Counted from the stretch's first letter, positions 44,191-52,771 are shown. The stretch: DNA of 61,664 bases from Pseudomonas karstica (GCF_009707515.1 NZ_WLYI01000034.1:1-61664); one strand, 5' to 3'. Numbers and translations: made by a program. Notes: a model not told the origin generated them from the sequence alone.

Positions 44191-44864
44191 GCCGGTTTGT
44201 AAGCGATCCAGCCTTTGAAACTGAACCCGGCATAAAACAGCTCGACCGATTCGAACCCTGCCGCCCGCAGCAGCGCTTCGTCATCTTCGGGCGACAGCAC
44301 CGGTAGTTGGGCGCTGATGGCTGTAATCGCCCGCTCAGCGTCTGAGACGGGCACGCCTGAGTCCACGGCATAGGCAGCATAACGTTTCAACCAACGGGCT
44401 TTTTCCCCAGGCGACTGGGGGAAACTGTGGTGAGCCACAATCAGCGGTGCGCCTGGTACCAGGCGGCACCATAGCGCCTTCAGGGTCTTCAGGCGCTCTT
44501 CGGCCGGGATGAAATGCAAGGTCAGCAGGCAGGTCGCCGCACCAAACGGGCCTGGCGGCGCGGTGTCGATATAGCCTTCATGCAGCTCGACTCTTGAGGC
44601 CTGCGCGCCCAAGGTGGCCTGCGCCAGCTTCAGCATCTCGGCGGACGGATCAACCCCGACGAACCGCCACCCAGGCGCGTGCTCGGCAAACCTCTTCAAC
44701 TCCAGGCCACCGCCCGCGCCAAGCACCAGCACGTTGCCCGTAGCCGGTAGGCTTTCCTGCAGCAGCAGTGTTGTCATGCGTTGCAGGGAATCAAAACCAG
44801 GCACCAATCTCACGGGGCCTTCGGCGTAGCGGGCGACAGCGTCAGGGTCTGAAAACCAGGTCAT
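44187..44864 (-). CDS. Class I SAM-dependent methyltransferase
   Basis: A 225-aa methyltransferase: NVLVLGAGGGLELKRFAEHA, RFVGVDPSAEMLKLAQ, CLLTLHFIPAEERL. Its start overlaps the stop of the GNAT gene (TAATG), so the two are coupled. It resembles the methyltransferase at 34981 in motif spacing and in the C-terminal ..LLRAAGF..VELFYAGFSFKGWI pattern. Acceptor unknown. Confidence 0.83.
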   Translation of the reverse strand: MTWFSDPDAVARYAEGPVRLVPGFDSLQRMTTLLLQESLPATGNVLVLGAGGGLELKRFAEHAPGWRFVGVDPSAEMLKLAQATLGAQASRVELHEGYIDTAPPGPFGAATCLLTLHFIPAEERLKTLKALWCRLVPGAPLIVAHHSFPQSPGEKARWLKRYAAYAVDSGVPVSDAERAITAISAQLPVLSPEDDEALLRAAGFESVELFYAGFSFKGWIAYKPA

Positions 44865-45382
44865 TACGAGCGCCCCTCAGTATCCAGAGCCTGGATATCC
44901 ATCACCATCTCATGCCAGGCCATACCGCCATGGTCCGACGCAGATGGCTGAACGTAGCCATAGCCCATCCGCTTGTACAACTCGACATGATGGTCCTTGC
45001 ACATCAGGTGGATGGTTTTCTTGCCCATGCCCTGCATGCGCTGAACAAACGCTTCCATCAATTGTGTTGAGTAACCCTTGCCCTGGTGATCGGGATCAAC
45101 CACCACCGACATGATCACCACGTTGGGCGCATCCGGCGAATGGCCCACCAACTCTTTGAACGACTCATCGGACATGACGACTTCCTGGGCGCAACCGCTG
45201 TTGATGAAGCCGATAACCTCGCCGTCGACTTCCAGGATCAGGAAGCCTTGCGGGTATAGGGCGATACGCGTGGCGATCTTTTCCAGGGTGGCGGCTTCAT
45301 CGCCTTCGTAGGCACTGGTTTCGATATGGTAGCAGCGGGTGGCGTCTGCGGGGACCGCGTTGCGAAAGTGTAGGGTGGGCAT
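44864..45382 (-). CDS. GNAT-family N-acetyltransferase
   Basis: A 172-aa GNAT protein: FLILEVDGEVIGFINSG, NVVIMSVVVDPDHQGKGYST (acetyl-CoA-binding Gln/Gly-x-Gly region), HLMCKDHHVELYKRMGY. It resembles arylalkylamine/spermidine-type acetyltransferases in length. It is translationally coupled to the downstream methyltransferase gene; the pair may modify one substrate (inference). Confidence 0.85.
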   Translation of the reverse strand: MPTLHFRNAVPADATRCYHIETSAYEGDEAATLEKIATRIALYPQGFLILEVDGEVIGFINSGCAQEVVMSDESFKELVGHSPDAPNVVIMSVVVDPDHQGKGYSTQLMEAFVQRMQGMGKKTIHLMCKDHHVELYKRMGYGYVQPSASDHGGMAWHEMVMDIQALDTEGRS

Positions 45383-45519
45383 TGAGATGACCGGCTTAAA
45401 AGGAACGAGTACACGATCCTAGCGGGTTTTGCGCGATTGAAAAGGGGCACGTGGCCGCACATTTATCCAGGTCTGGTAGTACGGCCGGCAAGCCTAACTC
45501 GGTAAGGCGTGACGTTTAC

Positions 45520-46935
45520 TTAAACCCCACCCACCAATTTCCCTCCATCCATCCGTCGTTTATACGCACTGTCACGACTGGCCAACCAGAAATACAGCGG
45601 CGAAGTCACCAGTAACCCCACCACCCAGGACAGGTCCGCGCCATTGATGTGTTCGGAAATAGGCCCGACATACAGTGGCGTGTTCATAAACGGAACCTGC
45701 ACCACAATCCCGATCGTATACGCCAGCAATGCCTGCGGGTTGTAGCGTCCGTAAATCCCGCCATCGACCCGGAAGATCGAGGCAATGTCGTACTTGCCCT
45801 TATGGATGGCATAGAAGTCGATCAAGTTGATTGCCGTCCATGGCACCAGGACTACCAGCAGCACCAATACCATATCGACGAAGTGGCCGATAAAGTCCTG
45901 CGAGGCAAATACCGCCGCAATCGAACACGCTGCCAGGACAATGATCGAGATCACCGCGCGGCTCTTGGCTGTCGGGATCCAGCGGTAGGCAAAGGTCTGC
46001 ACCAGGGTGATGATCGACAGCACTGCGCCGTAGAGGTTGAGGGCGTTGTGGCTGATCACGCTGAGCAGGAACAGCACCAGCATCAGCGGTCCTATGGCCC
46101 CGGTGGCGAGTTTGACGGCGTCCATGGTGTCCATGCCCACCGGGGTGGCGAGGACGGCGACGGCGCCGAAGATGAAGGACAGGCTGGAACCCAGGGCCGA
46201 GCCGAGGTAGGTAGTCCAGAAGGTCGAGGCGACAGGCACGTCGGCCGGCAGATAGCGTGAGTAATCCGAGACGTAGGGTGCAAAGGCGATTTGCCACAGC
46301 GCTGCCAGGGACACAGTCGCCAGCCATCCGGAGATATTGAAGCTGCCGCGTGTGAGGAAGTCGGTGGTCTGCACGTGGGTGAAGATATAGCCGAAACCCA
46401 GCACGATGCCCGCGCCCAGTACCCAGGTGCCGATACGGTTGAGCACGTGGATGAAGCGGTAGCCGATGATGCCGATGATCCCCGAGCCAATGGCGCCAAT
46501 GACAATGCCTACGGGGACCGGGACGCTGTCGACTACGCCGTGCAGGGATTTGCCGGCGAGGACGATGTTGGAGGCGAAGAAACCGATATACATGACGCCA
46601 GCGATCACCACCACCAACAGCGCGCCAAGGGAGCCGAACTGAGCACGGCTCTGGATCATTTGCGGGATACCCATTTGCGGACCCTGGGCTGAGTGCAGGG
46701 CCATGAGTACGCCGCCGATCAGGTGGCCGACGAGGATGGCCACGATGCCCCAGATCAGGTTCAGGTGGAACAGTTGCACCCCCAGTGCGCCGGTGACGAT
46801 GGGCAACGGTGCGATGTTGCCGCCGAACCAGAGGGTGAACAGGTCTCTTACCTTTCCGTGGCGATCTTCCGGGGGCACGTAGCCGATCGTGTGTTTTTCG
46901 ATAAGCGGTGCGCAGGATGTTGCAGTGCTGACCAT
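45520..46935 (-). CDS. NCS1-family purine/cytosine permease
   Basis: A 471-aa protein with 12 helices of the nucleobase:cation symporter-1 family (KVRDLFTLWFGGNIAPLPIVTG; PQMGIPQMIQSRAQFGSLG). It imports a nucleobase, hydantoin or related compound. No deaminase gene is next to it, so the substrate is open. The ATG at 46935 follows TTGGAGTTCGTC. It is divergent from a LysR gene 252 bases away. Confidence 0.87.
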   Translation of the reverse strand: MVSTATSCAPLIEKHTIGYVPPEDRHGKVRDLFTLWFGGNIAPLPIVTGALGVQLFHLNLIWGIVAILVGHLIGGVLMALHSAQGPQMGIPQMIQSRAQFGSLGALLVVVIAGVMYIGFFASNIVLAGKSLHGVVDSVPVPVGIVIGAIGSGIIGIIGYRFIHVLNRIGTWVLGAGIVLGFGYIFTHVQTTDFLTRGSFNISGWLATVSLAALWQIAFAPYVSDYSRYLPADVPVASTFWTTYLGSALGSSLSFIFGAVAVLATPVGMDTMDAVKLATGAIGPLMLVLFLLSVISHNALNLYGAVLSIITLVQTFAYRWIPTAKSRAVISIIVLAACSIAAVFASQDFIGHFVDMVLVLLVVLVPWTAINLIDFYAIHKGKYDIASIFRVDGGIYGRYNPQALLAYTIGIVVQVPFMNTPLYVGPISEHINGADLSWVVGLLVTSPLYFWLASRDSAYKRRMDGGKLVGGV

Positions 46936-47186
46936 GACGAACTCCAAGGCAAGGTGAGTACGTGGACGTACTTCGCTGTGCGCCGCGTGGGCGACGCTTT
47001 TGTTGTTGGAGTGATCATGTGCAATGGTTACTGGCAGGTAAATTAGTAAGTTTGTTGCTTCAGACCTTAAAAAAAATATCTCGAGGTGTTTTTTGCTCCG
47101 GTATGTTGCATGTCAATAAAACCACCAAAAAAGCCGCTTTTTCTTGCACTTGTTTGGGGCCAAATTCACGTTTTTTCGAGGTGCCC

Positions 47187-48098
47187 ATGGCTGCCTACAA
47201 CTTGCGTCAGCTCAAGTATTTTGTAACCACCGCCGAGTGCGGCAGCGTCGCACAGGCGTCGCGCAAGCTGTACATCGCGCAACCTTCGGTGTCGACGGCC
47301 ATCAAGCACCTGGAAGAGAGTTTCGGCGTGCAGCTGTTCATCCGCCATCACGCTCAAGGCGTGTCGCTGACGCCCAGTGGCGCTCGGTTTTATCGCAAGG
47401 CCTTGGAACTGCTGCGGGTGGCCCACGAGTTCGAGCAGAACGCCCTGGCGGACAATGACGTGGTGGCGGGGCAGATCGATATCGGTTGTTTCGAGACGGT
47501 GGCGCCGTTGTACTTACCGCGCCTGATCGCCGGCTTCAAGGCGCGCTGGCCAGGGGTCGAGATACGGATGCGCGACGGCGAGCAGCAGGAGTTGGTCCAG
47601 GCACTGACCGCCGGCAGTATTGATGTGGCGATGCTGTTTGAGCATGACTTGGGCGGTGCTATCGAGACGGTACCGCTGATGCCGCCGCAGCAGCCGTATG
47701 CCTTGTTGCCGGCGGATCATCGATTTGCCCGACAGGCCAAGGTGTCATTGGCGGACCTGGTGCTGGAACCGATGATTTTGTTGGACGTGCTGCCCAGCCG
47801 AACTTACTTCGTGAGCATTTTCGAGGAGCGCGGGCTGACGCCGAATATCGCATTCAGTTCGCCGTCCATCGAGATGGTGCGAGGCATGGTGGGGCGCGGG
47901 TTTGGCTTTTCGATTCTGGTGACCAAACCATTTTGCGAATACACCTATGATGGGCAGAAACTGGTGTGCGTGCCGTTGGCAGAGACGGTGACCGGCTCAG
48001 GTCTCTCTGCGGTGTGGTTGCGGCGGGCACCGTTGACCAAACCGGTGCAGTTGTTTGTGGATTATTGCCGAGAGGAGTTGGCGCGTTTGTTGGGCTAG
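47187..48098 (+). CDS. LysR-family regulator
   Basis: A 303-aa LysR regulator: NLRQLKYFVTTAECGSVAQA and AQPSVSTAIKHLEESFGVQL. I place the start at the ATG at 47187, preceded by CGAGGTGCCC; the open frame extends to 46962 but that part is AT-rich and without family similarity. It is divergent from the NCS1 permease and probably controls it. Its stop is 43 bases from the convergent effector gene. Confidence 0.87.
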   Translation: MAAYNLRQLKYFVTTAECGSVAQASRKLYIAQPSVSTAIKHLEESFGVQLFIRHHAQGVSLTPSGARFYRKALELLRVAHEFEQNALADNDVVAGQIDIGCFETVAPLYLPRLIAGFKARWPGVEIRMRDGEQQELVQALTAGSIDVAMLFEHDLGGAIETVPLMPPQQPYALLPADHRFARQAKVSLADLVLEPMILLDVLPSRTYFVSIFEERGLTPNIAFSSPSIEMVRGMVGRGFGFSILVTKPFCEYTYDGQKLVCVPLAETVTGSGLSAVWLRRAPLTKPVQLFVDYCREELARLLG

Positions 48099-48141
48099 TA
48101 CCGCTTGCAGGTACTCGCTTGGTTGGCGGCCCCGGGCGTGT

Positions 48142-48873
48142 TTACTGCGCAGAGGACATGAGCTTGAAAAAAGGCTCCTCTTTCAATGAGGCGCTTTGAC
48201 TGGGCGAACCCTCTCGGTCGCTTCTGAACTCATTACGATAAGACGCATAGTGCCACTGCGGCGCTGAGACATCGGAGGCGGGTTTGTTGTCGCTCTGACC
48301 AATGCCTGCTGCCTGCAACTCTTGCTCGATGGTGGTGATCAAGGCCTGTGTTTTTCCCATGTATTCGGGGCTGTAGGTGCCATCTGCACGGTCCGGTTTG
48401 GGATAGAGGGTAAATTGGGCGCCTAACGAGATTCGGGTGTCTCGGGGATCAACACGGCTTGTATCGGTAGCTTTCCAGCTATTGAGCGGGCTTTCTTCTG
48501 CGTTAATCAGCCTGCTGATGATTTCGAATGCCTTGGGCATATCCTTTGGATTCACGCTAATGTGAAATTTATCGCCAACAGACTTCTCTTCTTCCACGGG
48601 CGGGTTGCGTTTCAAGCTGATAAACGGAAATTTTTTATTGTTAATAGCGTTGTTTTTGACGCTCCAGCCGCCATGGATTTCGCCTGAGGCCTGCTGGGCG
48701 ACCTCATAGGTCGGAGCCCCATAATTCGGGGTGAAGCGTGCGTTAGCATAGGGCGCAATGTCCTCTTGTCTCATGGCTCTCAGTCCACCCGTATCGAACG
48801 GGTTCTTTCCACTGGAAAATGCCTCTTTCATGCTCGAGCTGATGTAGGGTGAATGAGTGTTTTCTACTCTCAT
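48142..48873 (-). CDS. Type III effector, OspF/SpvC/HopAI1-family phosphothreonine lyase
   Basis: A 243-aa protein whose residues 98-240 match the phosphothreonine lyase effectors (Shigella OspF, Salmonella SpvC, P. syringae HopAI1), which irreversibly inactivate host MAP kinases by beta-elimination of phosphothreonine. The conserved blocks are GDKFHISV (Lys102, His104), SPLNSWKATD (Lys134), ISLGAQFTLYPKPD (Arg147, Tyr157 region), WHYASYRNEFRSDREG (Arg213, Arg220) and LKEEPFFKLM. Lys134 and His104 correspond to the catalytic base and acid. The N-terminal 30 residues are rich in Ser and lack a Sec signal, as in type III substrates, although Glu4 is acidic. KKFPFISL (80-87) fits a MAPK docking motif. 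A perfect hrp box lies 86 bases upstream. Codon use is AT-richer than the neighbours, suggesting transfer. No secretion or chaperone genes are in the window. Confidence 0.88.
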   Translation of the reverse strand: MRVENTHSPYISSSMKEAFSSGKNPFDTGGLRAMRQEDIAPYANARFTPNYGAPTYEVAQQASGEIHGGWSVKNNAINNKKFPFISLKRNPPVEEEKSVGDKFHISVNPKDMPKAFEIISRLINAEESPLNSWKATDTSRVDPRDTRISLGAQFTLYPKPDRADGTYSPEYMGKTQALITTIEQELQAAGIGQSDNKPASDVSAPQWHYASYRNEFRSDREGSPSQSASLKEEPFFKLMSSAQ

Positions 48874-48959
48874 ACTGAAGACCTGTTTTGGAAAAAATGA
48901 AGCAGTCAGGGGACCACTTAGTGCCTGGACTCATCGTTCATGTCTGAAAAGTCGGCTTT

Positions 48960-48988
48960 TGTGTGGTTCCGCAAGCTGAACAGGTTCC
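48960..48988 (-). promoter_or_regulatory. HrpL-dependent promoter (hrp box)
   Basis: On the minus strand GGAACC, 16 bases, then CCACACA. This matches the HrpL consensus GGAACC-N15/16-CCACNNA at every fixed position. It points to the effector gene; the distance from the -10 element to the ATG at 48873 is 86 bases. It lies between the effector and the end of the ArgE gene, 17 bases beyond the latter's stop. Confidence 0.88.
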
Positions 48989-49005
48989 AAAATCCAGCGT
49001 GGGAC

Positions 49006-50151
49006 TCAGAGGCAAATCGACATCTGCATCCGCCGCAGCATCTCATCACACCCATCCAACTGCGCCACGCTGACAAACTCATCCGGCTTATGCCCCTGGT
49101 CCATGCTGCCAGGCCCGCACACCACAGTGGGAATCCCAACCGCATCAAACAGCCCACCCTCGGTACCAAAGGCCACAGTGCCGAACTCCCTAGAGCCGGA
49201 AAACGCCGCGATCAGCTCCGCCGCCTGGCTGCGCTCATCCGTAACCAAGCCGGGGTATGCCGACAATTCGCTGAAGCGAATCGCACTTTGTTTACTGGTA
49301 GCGAGCATACGCGGTAATACCTGCTGTTCGGTGTAGGACTTCAGCTCTTGTGCCACCATGGCCGGATCCTGGGAGGGCAGGGCGCGGACTTCAAAGTCGA
49401 AACGGCAATCGGCGGGGACGATATTCAACGCCTTGCCGCCGCTGATTACCCCGGTTTGCACGGTGGTGTACGGTGGATCAAACCGCGCATCCTGATGCTC
49501 CTTGAGGCGCTGGCCAATCCGCCCCAGCTCACCGATCAACTCGGCGGCGTATTCAATGGCATTTACGCCATACGGCGCATAGGCCGAATGACAGGCCTCG
49601 CCATGCACATCACAACGCATTGCCAGCTTGCCCTTATGGCCCAGCACCGGCTTCAATTCGGTGGGCTCGCCGATGATGCACAGCATTGGTTTCACCGGCC
49701 GTTGTTGCAGCACCTTGAGCAGCGAACGCACCCCGAGGCAGCCCACTTCTTCGTCGTAGGACAGCGCAATATGCACCGGCATCCGCAACGACGCGGCCAC
49801 CAGGGACGGCACCAGGGCGAGCACGCAGGCGATGTAGCCTTTCATGTCTGCCGTGCCGCGACCGTAAAGCTTGCCGTCGCGCTCGGTCAGCTCAAACGCC
49901 GGCACGGTCCATGGCTGGCCATCCACCGGCACTACGTCGGTGTGCCCCGACAGCACGATGCCCGGCCGATCTGCCGGACCGATAGTGGCGAACAGATTGG
50001 CCTTGCTGTGCTCGTCGTTGTAGACCAGTTCGCTGACCACGCCGAAGCCCTGGAGGTAGTCACGGACAAACTCGATCAGTCGCAGGTTGGATTCGCGACT
50101 GGTGGTATCAAATTCCACCAGCGTCTTGAGTAAATCGCGACTGGTGCTCAT
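49006..50151 (-). CDS. argE: ArgE-type acetylornithine deacetylase (M20)
   Basis: A 381-aa di-zinc deacetylase: VLSGHTDVVPVDGQPW, LYGRGTADMKGYIA, ALSYDEEVGCLG, IIGEPTELKPVLGHKG. Its length and motifs fit N-acetylornithine deacetylase, which releases ornithine from N-acetylornithine. But it is the last gene of an operon with a flavin monooxygenase, RidA and DUF1028, so it may deacylate another N-acyl amino acid in a degradation route. Its ATG overlaps the DUF1028 stop by four bases. The ATG at 50151 is preferred over the frame start at 50283. Confidence 0.82.
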   Translation of the reverse strand: MSTSRDLLKTLVEFDTTSRESNLRLIEFVRDYLQGFGVVSELVYNDEHSKANLFATIGPADRPGIVLSGHTDVVPVDGQPWTVPAFELTERDGKLYGRGTADMKGYIACVLALVPSLVAASLRMPVHIALSYDEEVGCLGVRSLLKVLQQRPVKPMLCIIGEPTELKPVLGHKGKLAMRCDVHGEACHSAYAPYGVNAIEYAAELIGELGRIGQRLKEHQDARFDPPYTTVQTGVISGGKALNIVPADCRFDFEVRALPSQDPAMVAQELKSYTEQQVLPRMLATSKQSAIRFSELSAYPGLVTDERSQAAELIAAFSGSREFGTVAFGTEGGLFDAVGIPTVVCGPGSMDQGHKPDEFVSVAQLDGCDEMLRRMQMSICL

Positions 50152-50825
50152 CGCTCGTCTCCGGCCACACCGTAGCCGGGAGACTTGTCGGGCGCCAGGG
50201 CGCGGTCGATGTAGTCCTGGACTTGCGGCCGGTAGGCTTCCCACAGCGTTTGCAGTTGGCCAATCGGGTCGTGGTCGGCCCAATCCACCCGCAGGTTGAT
50301 GATCGGCCAGGTCAGTTCACCCACCACCACCAGCGCGGCTGAATGTACAGGCCCGGCTTCGCCCCCCGCGGCGATGGCGGCATGCATGGCGGCCAGCAGG
50401 CGGTCGGCCAGTTGGCCTTCGCTATTTTCAAAAGCCATGACCATGGCAGCGATCACCGAGTGGTCTGCCAGCATGTTGCCGGCGGCGATGCACTGTTCGC
50501 CCGCCACCGCGTTGTGGGTTCCCAGGGTTTCACTGCCGCTGAACTGCACGGTGCGCCCCAGATGATCAATCGCCGTCAGTTGTCGGTACTGGCTGTAGCC
50601 GTTGCGGGTCAGGACCTTGTCCACTGCATCAGAGGGTGAAAGGCCTTGCTCCAACTGGTCGAGTACTTGCGGCCCAAGGGCGGGCAGCGTGATGTTCTGG
50701 GTCGCGACGGCACCCACACCGGGCCGCAGCCAGGGGCAGCGAGCACCTACGGCGATACTGGATGAGCTGATGGCGATACCAAGTTGACCCGTTTCCGGGC
50801 AACGGCCGACAATTGAAAAGGTCAT
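50148..50825 (-). CDS. DUF1028 family Ntn-hydrolase-like protein
   Basis: A 225-aa DUF1028 protein: TFSIVGRCPETGQLGIAISSSSIAVGARCPW, GVGAVATQN, TAIDHLGRTVQFSGSE, GNMLAD. The family has an Ntn-hydrolase-like fold; the function is unproven but it recurs in amino-acid and N-compound degradation operons. The start follows CAGGAGGCAAGAC. It lies 16 bases after ridA-like and overlaps argE-like. Confidence 0.85.
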   Translation of the reverse strand: MTFSIVGRCPETGQLGIAISSSSIAVGARCPWLRPGVGAVATQNITLPALGPQVLDQLEQGLSPSDAVDKVLTRNGYSQYRQLTAIDHLGRTVQFSGSETLGTHNAVAGEQCIAAGNMLADHSVIAAMVMAFENSEGQLADRLLAAMHAAIAAGGEAGPVHSAALVVVGELTWPIINLRVDWADHDPIGQLQTLWEAYRPQVQDYIDRALAPDKSPGYGVAGDER

Positions 50826-50841
50826 GTCTTGCCTCCTGTTA

Positions 50842-51252
50842 TTACTCGGGGATGACGGCAATCACATCAATTTCCATCAACCACTGCGGCTGGCCCAAGG
50901 CCGACACTACCAAGCCGGTGGAGATCGGGAACACGCCCTTGAGCCACTTGCCGACTTCCTGGTACACCGGTTCGCGGTAGCGCGGGTCGATCAGGTAAGT
51001 GGTGGTCTTGACGATGTGGCTCAGGTCGCTGCCGGCTTCTTCCAGCAGTTGCTTGACGTTGCGCATGGCTTGTTCGGCCTGGGCCTGTGGGTCACCTAAG
51101 CCGACCAGTTTGCCGTCAAAGTCGGTACCCACCTGGCCACGAACGTAGACCGTGTTGCCGGCGCGAACGGCCTGGCACAGGTCGTTGTCCAGGCTCTGGT
51201 TCGGGTAGGTTTGCTGGGTGTTGAACATGCGAATACGCGTGTGAGTAGGCAT
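50842..51252 (-). CDS. RidA-family (YjgF/UK114) protein
   Basis: A 136-aa RidA-family protein: YVRGQVGTDFDGKLVGLGDPQAQAEQAMRNVKQLLEEAG and PQWLMEIDVIAVIPE. RidA proteins hydrolyse reactive enamines/imines; this one is of the operon-specific Rid type rather than the housekeeping RidA, judging by its divergent active-site region. It lies between the flavin monooxygenase and DUF1028 genes with gaps of 18 and 16 bases, suggesting that the pathway forms an imine. Confidence 0.83.
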   Translation of the reverse strand: MPTHTRIRMFNTQQTYPNQSLDNDLCQAVRAGNTVYVRGQVGTDFDGKLVGLGDPQAQAEQAMRNVKQLLEEAGSDLSHIVKTTTYLIDPRYREPVYQEVGKWLKGVFPISTGLVVSALGQPQWLMEIDVIAVIPE

Positions 51253-51270
51253 CGGGGGACTCCAGGAAAA

Positions 51271-52560
51271 TCAGGCGCTGACTGTGGATGTGCGGGCGAC
51301 AGGGGTGGCTTCGCGGTAATCAAGGTATTTACGCTGGGTGGCGATGTGGTCGGCCACGTGCTTGGCGTCGTGCCAGACGCCCCAGATAAACGACGAGCCG
51401 CGCCGGGATTGCCAGGGCAAACCGAGGAAGTAGATCCCGGCTTCGCTGGACACGCCGCGCTGGTGTTGCGGCTTGCCGTTGGCGTCGAAGGCATCGACGT
51501 TCAGCCAGCGGTAATCCACGGCAAAACCGGTGGCCCAGATGATCGAGGTGACGCCGGCCTTGGCCAGGTCCAGTTCAAGGATCGGGTTTGTCACGCAGTC
51601 CGGGTCGGGGAATACGCGACGGGCTTGTGGCTCCAGGGGCAGGTCCAGGCCATTGCGCTCGATATAGGCGTCTGCCGCATCCAGCAGGGCGAGGTAGTTT
51701 TCATCGCCACGGGCCAGGTTCTCCACCAGGTTTGGCTGAAAGCTGGCCACGGTACCGTTGAAGGCCTGGGTCAGGCCTACCAGGGTCATGCCTTGTTGGG
51801 TCAGCTCACGAAAATCAATGGTCTTGCCGCCCTGTGCGCCGCTGACGGCAATGGTTACGTGCTCGCGGCCGGGCTTCATCGCCGCTTGGTCCCACTCACC
51901 CAACACCCCCAGCCACCAGCAGAAATCACGGTTGCGATAAGCGCGTGGAGGGCGGTCGTGGGCGCCGACCGACAGGTACACCTGTTTGCCGCTGCGCTGT
52001 AATTCATCAGCGATCTGCACCCCGGAAGAGCCGGCACCGACCACCAGTACGGCGCCTTCAGGCAGTTGCCCTGGGTTGCGGTAATCCGCTGAATGGATCT
52101 GGTGAAGTGGTACATCCTTGGGGGCAATCGCCGGAATCACTGGCTTCTGGAACGGCCCGGTCGCGGCCACCACGCGGTTGGCTTCGATTACGCCTTCGCT
52201 GGTGTGTACGGTGAAGCCTGGGCGAGCGACATTGCGTTCAACACGGGTTACGTCCACACCCGTGCGAATCGGCGCATTGAACTTGCGGGCGTAGGCTTCA
52301 AAATAATCCGCCACCCGTTCTTTGGGCGCAAAGCCGTCGGGGCAGACGTCATCAAATTCCAGGCCGGGAAAGCGGTCGTGCCAGGCCGGCCCATTGGCCA
52401 CCAGCGAATCCCAACGCCCGGTGCGCCAGCGCTCGGCGATGCGGCTGCGCTCCAGCACCAGGTGCGGCACGCCCAGCTTGCTCAGGTGTTCACTCATGGC
52501 CACGCCAGCCTGGCCGGCACCCACCACCAGCGTGTCTATTTTTATTGTTTCAACAGTCAT
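51271..52560 (-). CDS. Flavin-dependent monooxygenase (CzcO/TrkA-like)
   Basis: A 429-aa FAD/NADPH monooxygenase with two Rossmann motifs, VVGAGQAGVAMSEHL (about residue 12) and VVGAGSSGVQIADEL (about 174), and the spacer motif VVAATGPFQKPVIPAI. It could oxygenate an amine, giving the imine its RidA partner would hydrolyse. It is the first gene of a four-gene operon. The ATG at 52560 follows AGAAGGATAGAGAC. An AT-rich palindrome lies upstream at 52631. Confidence 0.86.
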   Translation of the reverse strand: MTVETIKIDTLVVGAGQAGVAMSEHLSKLGVPHLVLERSRIAERWRTGRWDSLVANGPAWHDRFPGLEFDDVCPDGFAPKERVADYFEAYARKFNAPIRTGVDVTRVERNVARPGFTVHTSEGVIEANRVVAATGPFQKPVIPAIAPKDVPLHQIHSADYRNPGQLPEGAVLVVGAGSSGVQIADELQRSGKQVYLSVGAHDRPPRAYRNRDFCWWLGVLGEWDQAAMKPGREHVTIAVSGAQGGKTIDFRELTQQGMTLVGLTQAFNGTVASFQPNLVENLARGDENYLALLDAADAYIERNGLDLPLEPQARRVFPDPDCVTNPILELDLAKAGVTSIIWATGFAVDYRWLNVDAFDANGKPQHQRGVSSEAGIYFLGLPWQSRRGSSFIWGVWHDAKHVADHIATQRKYLDYREATPVARTSTVSA

Positions 52561-52630
52561 GTCTCTATCCTTCTGAACAACGATTGGATTCAGCTCGGGC
52601 ATGACTTCAAGGCTATGGGGCGCGGGGGTA

Positions 52631-52648
52631 TTAATAAAATATTATTAA
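52631..52648. promoter_or_regulatory. AT-rich palindrome, candidate LysR operator
   Basis: TTAATAA and TTATTAA are perfect arms around AATA, 70 bases upstream of the flavin monooxygenase gene. The AT run stands out in GC-rich DNA. The size and T-N11-A symmetry fit a LysR site, and the LysR gene at 52838 is the nearest candidate. Confidence 0.5.
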
Positions 52649-52771
52649 GCTGGGAAGTGAGCATAAATAACTGATGCAGAGCGGCTCGGGGGTGTTGCCG
52701 ACTTACTGGAGGTCGCGATGTATTCAAGGACGCCTGGGAGTATCCAATTGCCCAGCGTTATCGTTCACGAT

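Noticed and set aside
46962..47186. An N-terminal extension of the LysR protein upstream of 47187
   Set aside because: The LysR HTH begins at 47187 with its own ribosome-binding site; the extension is AT-rich with no similarity.
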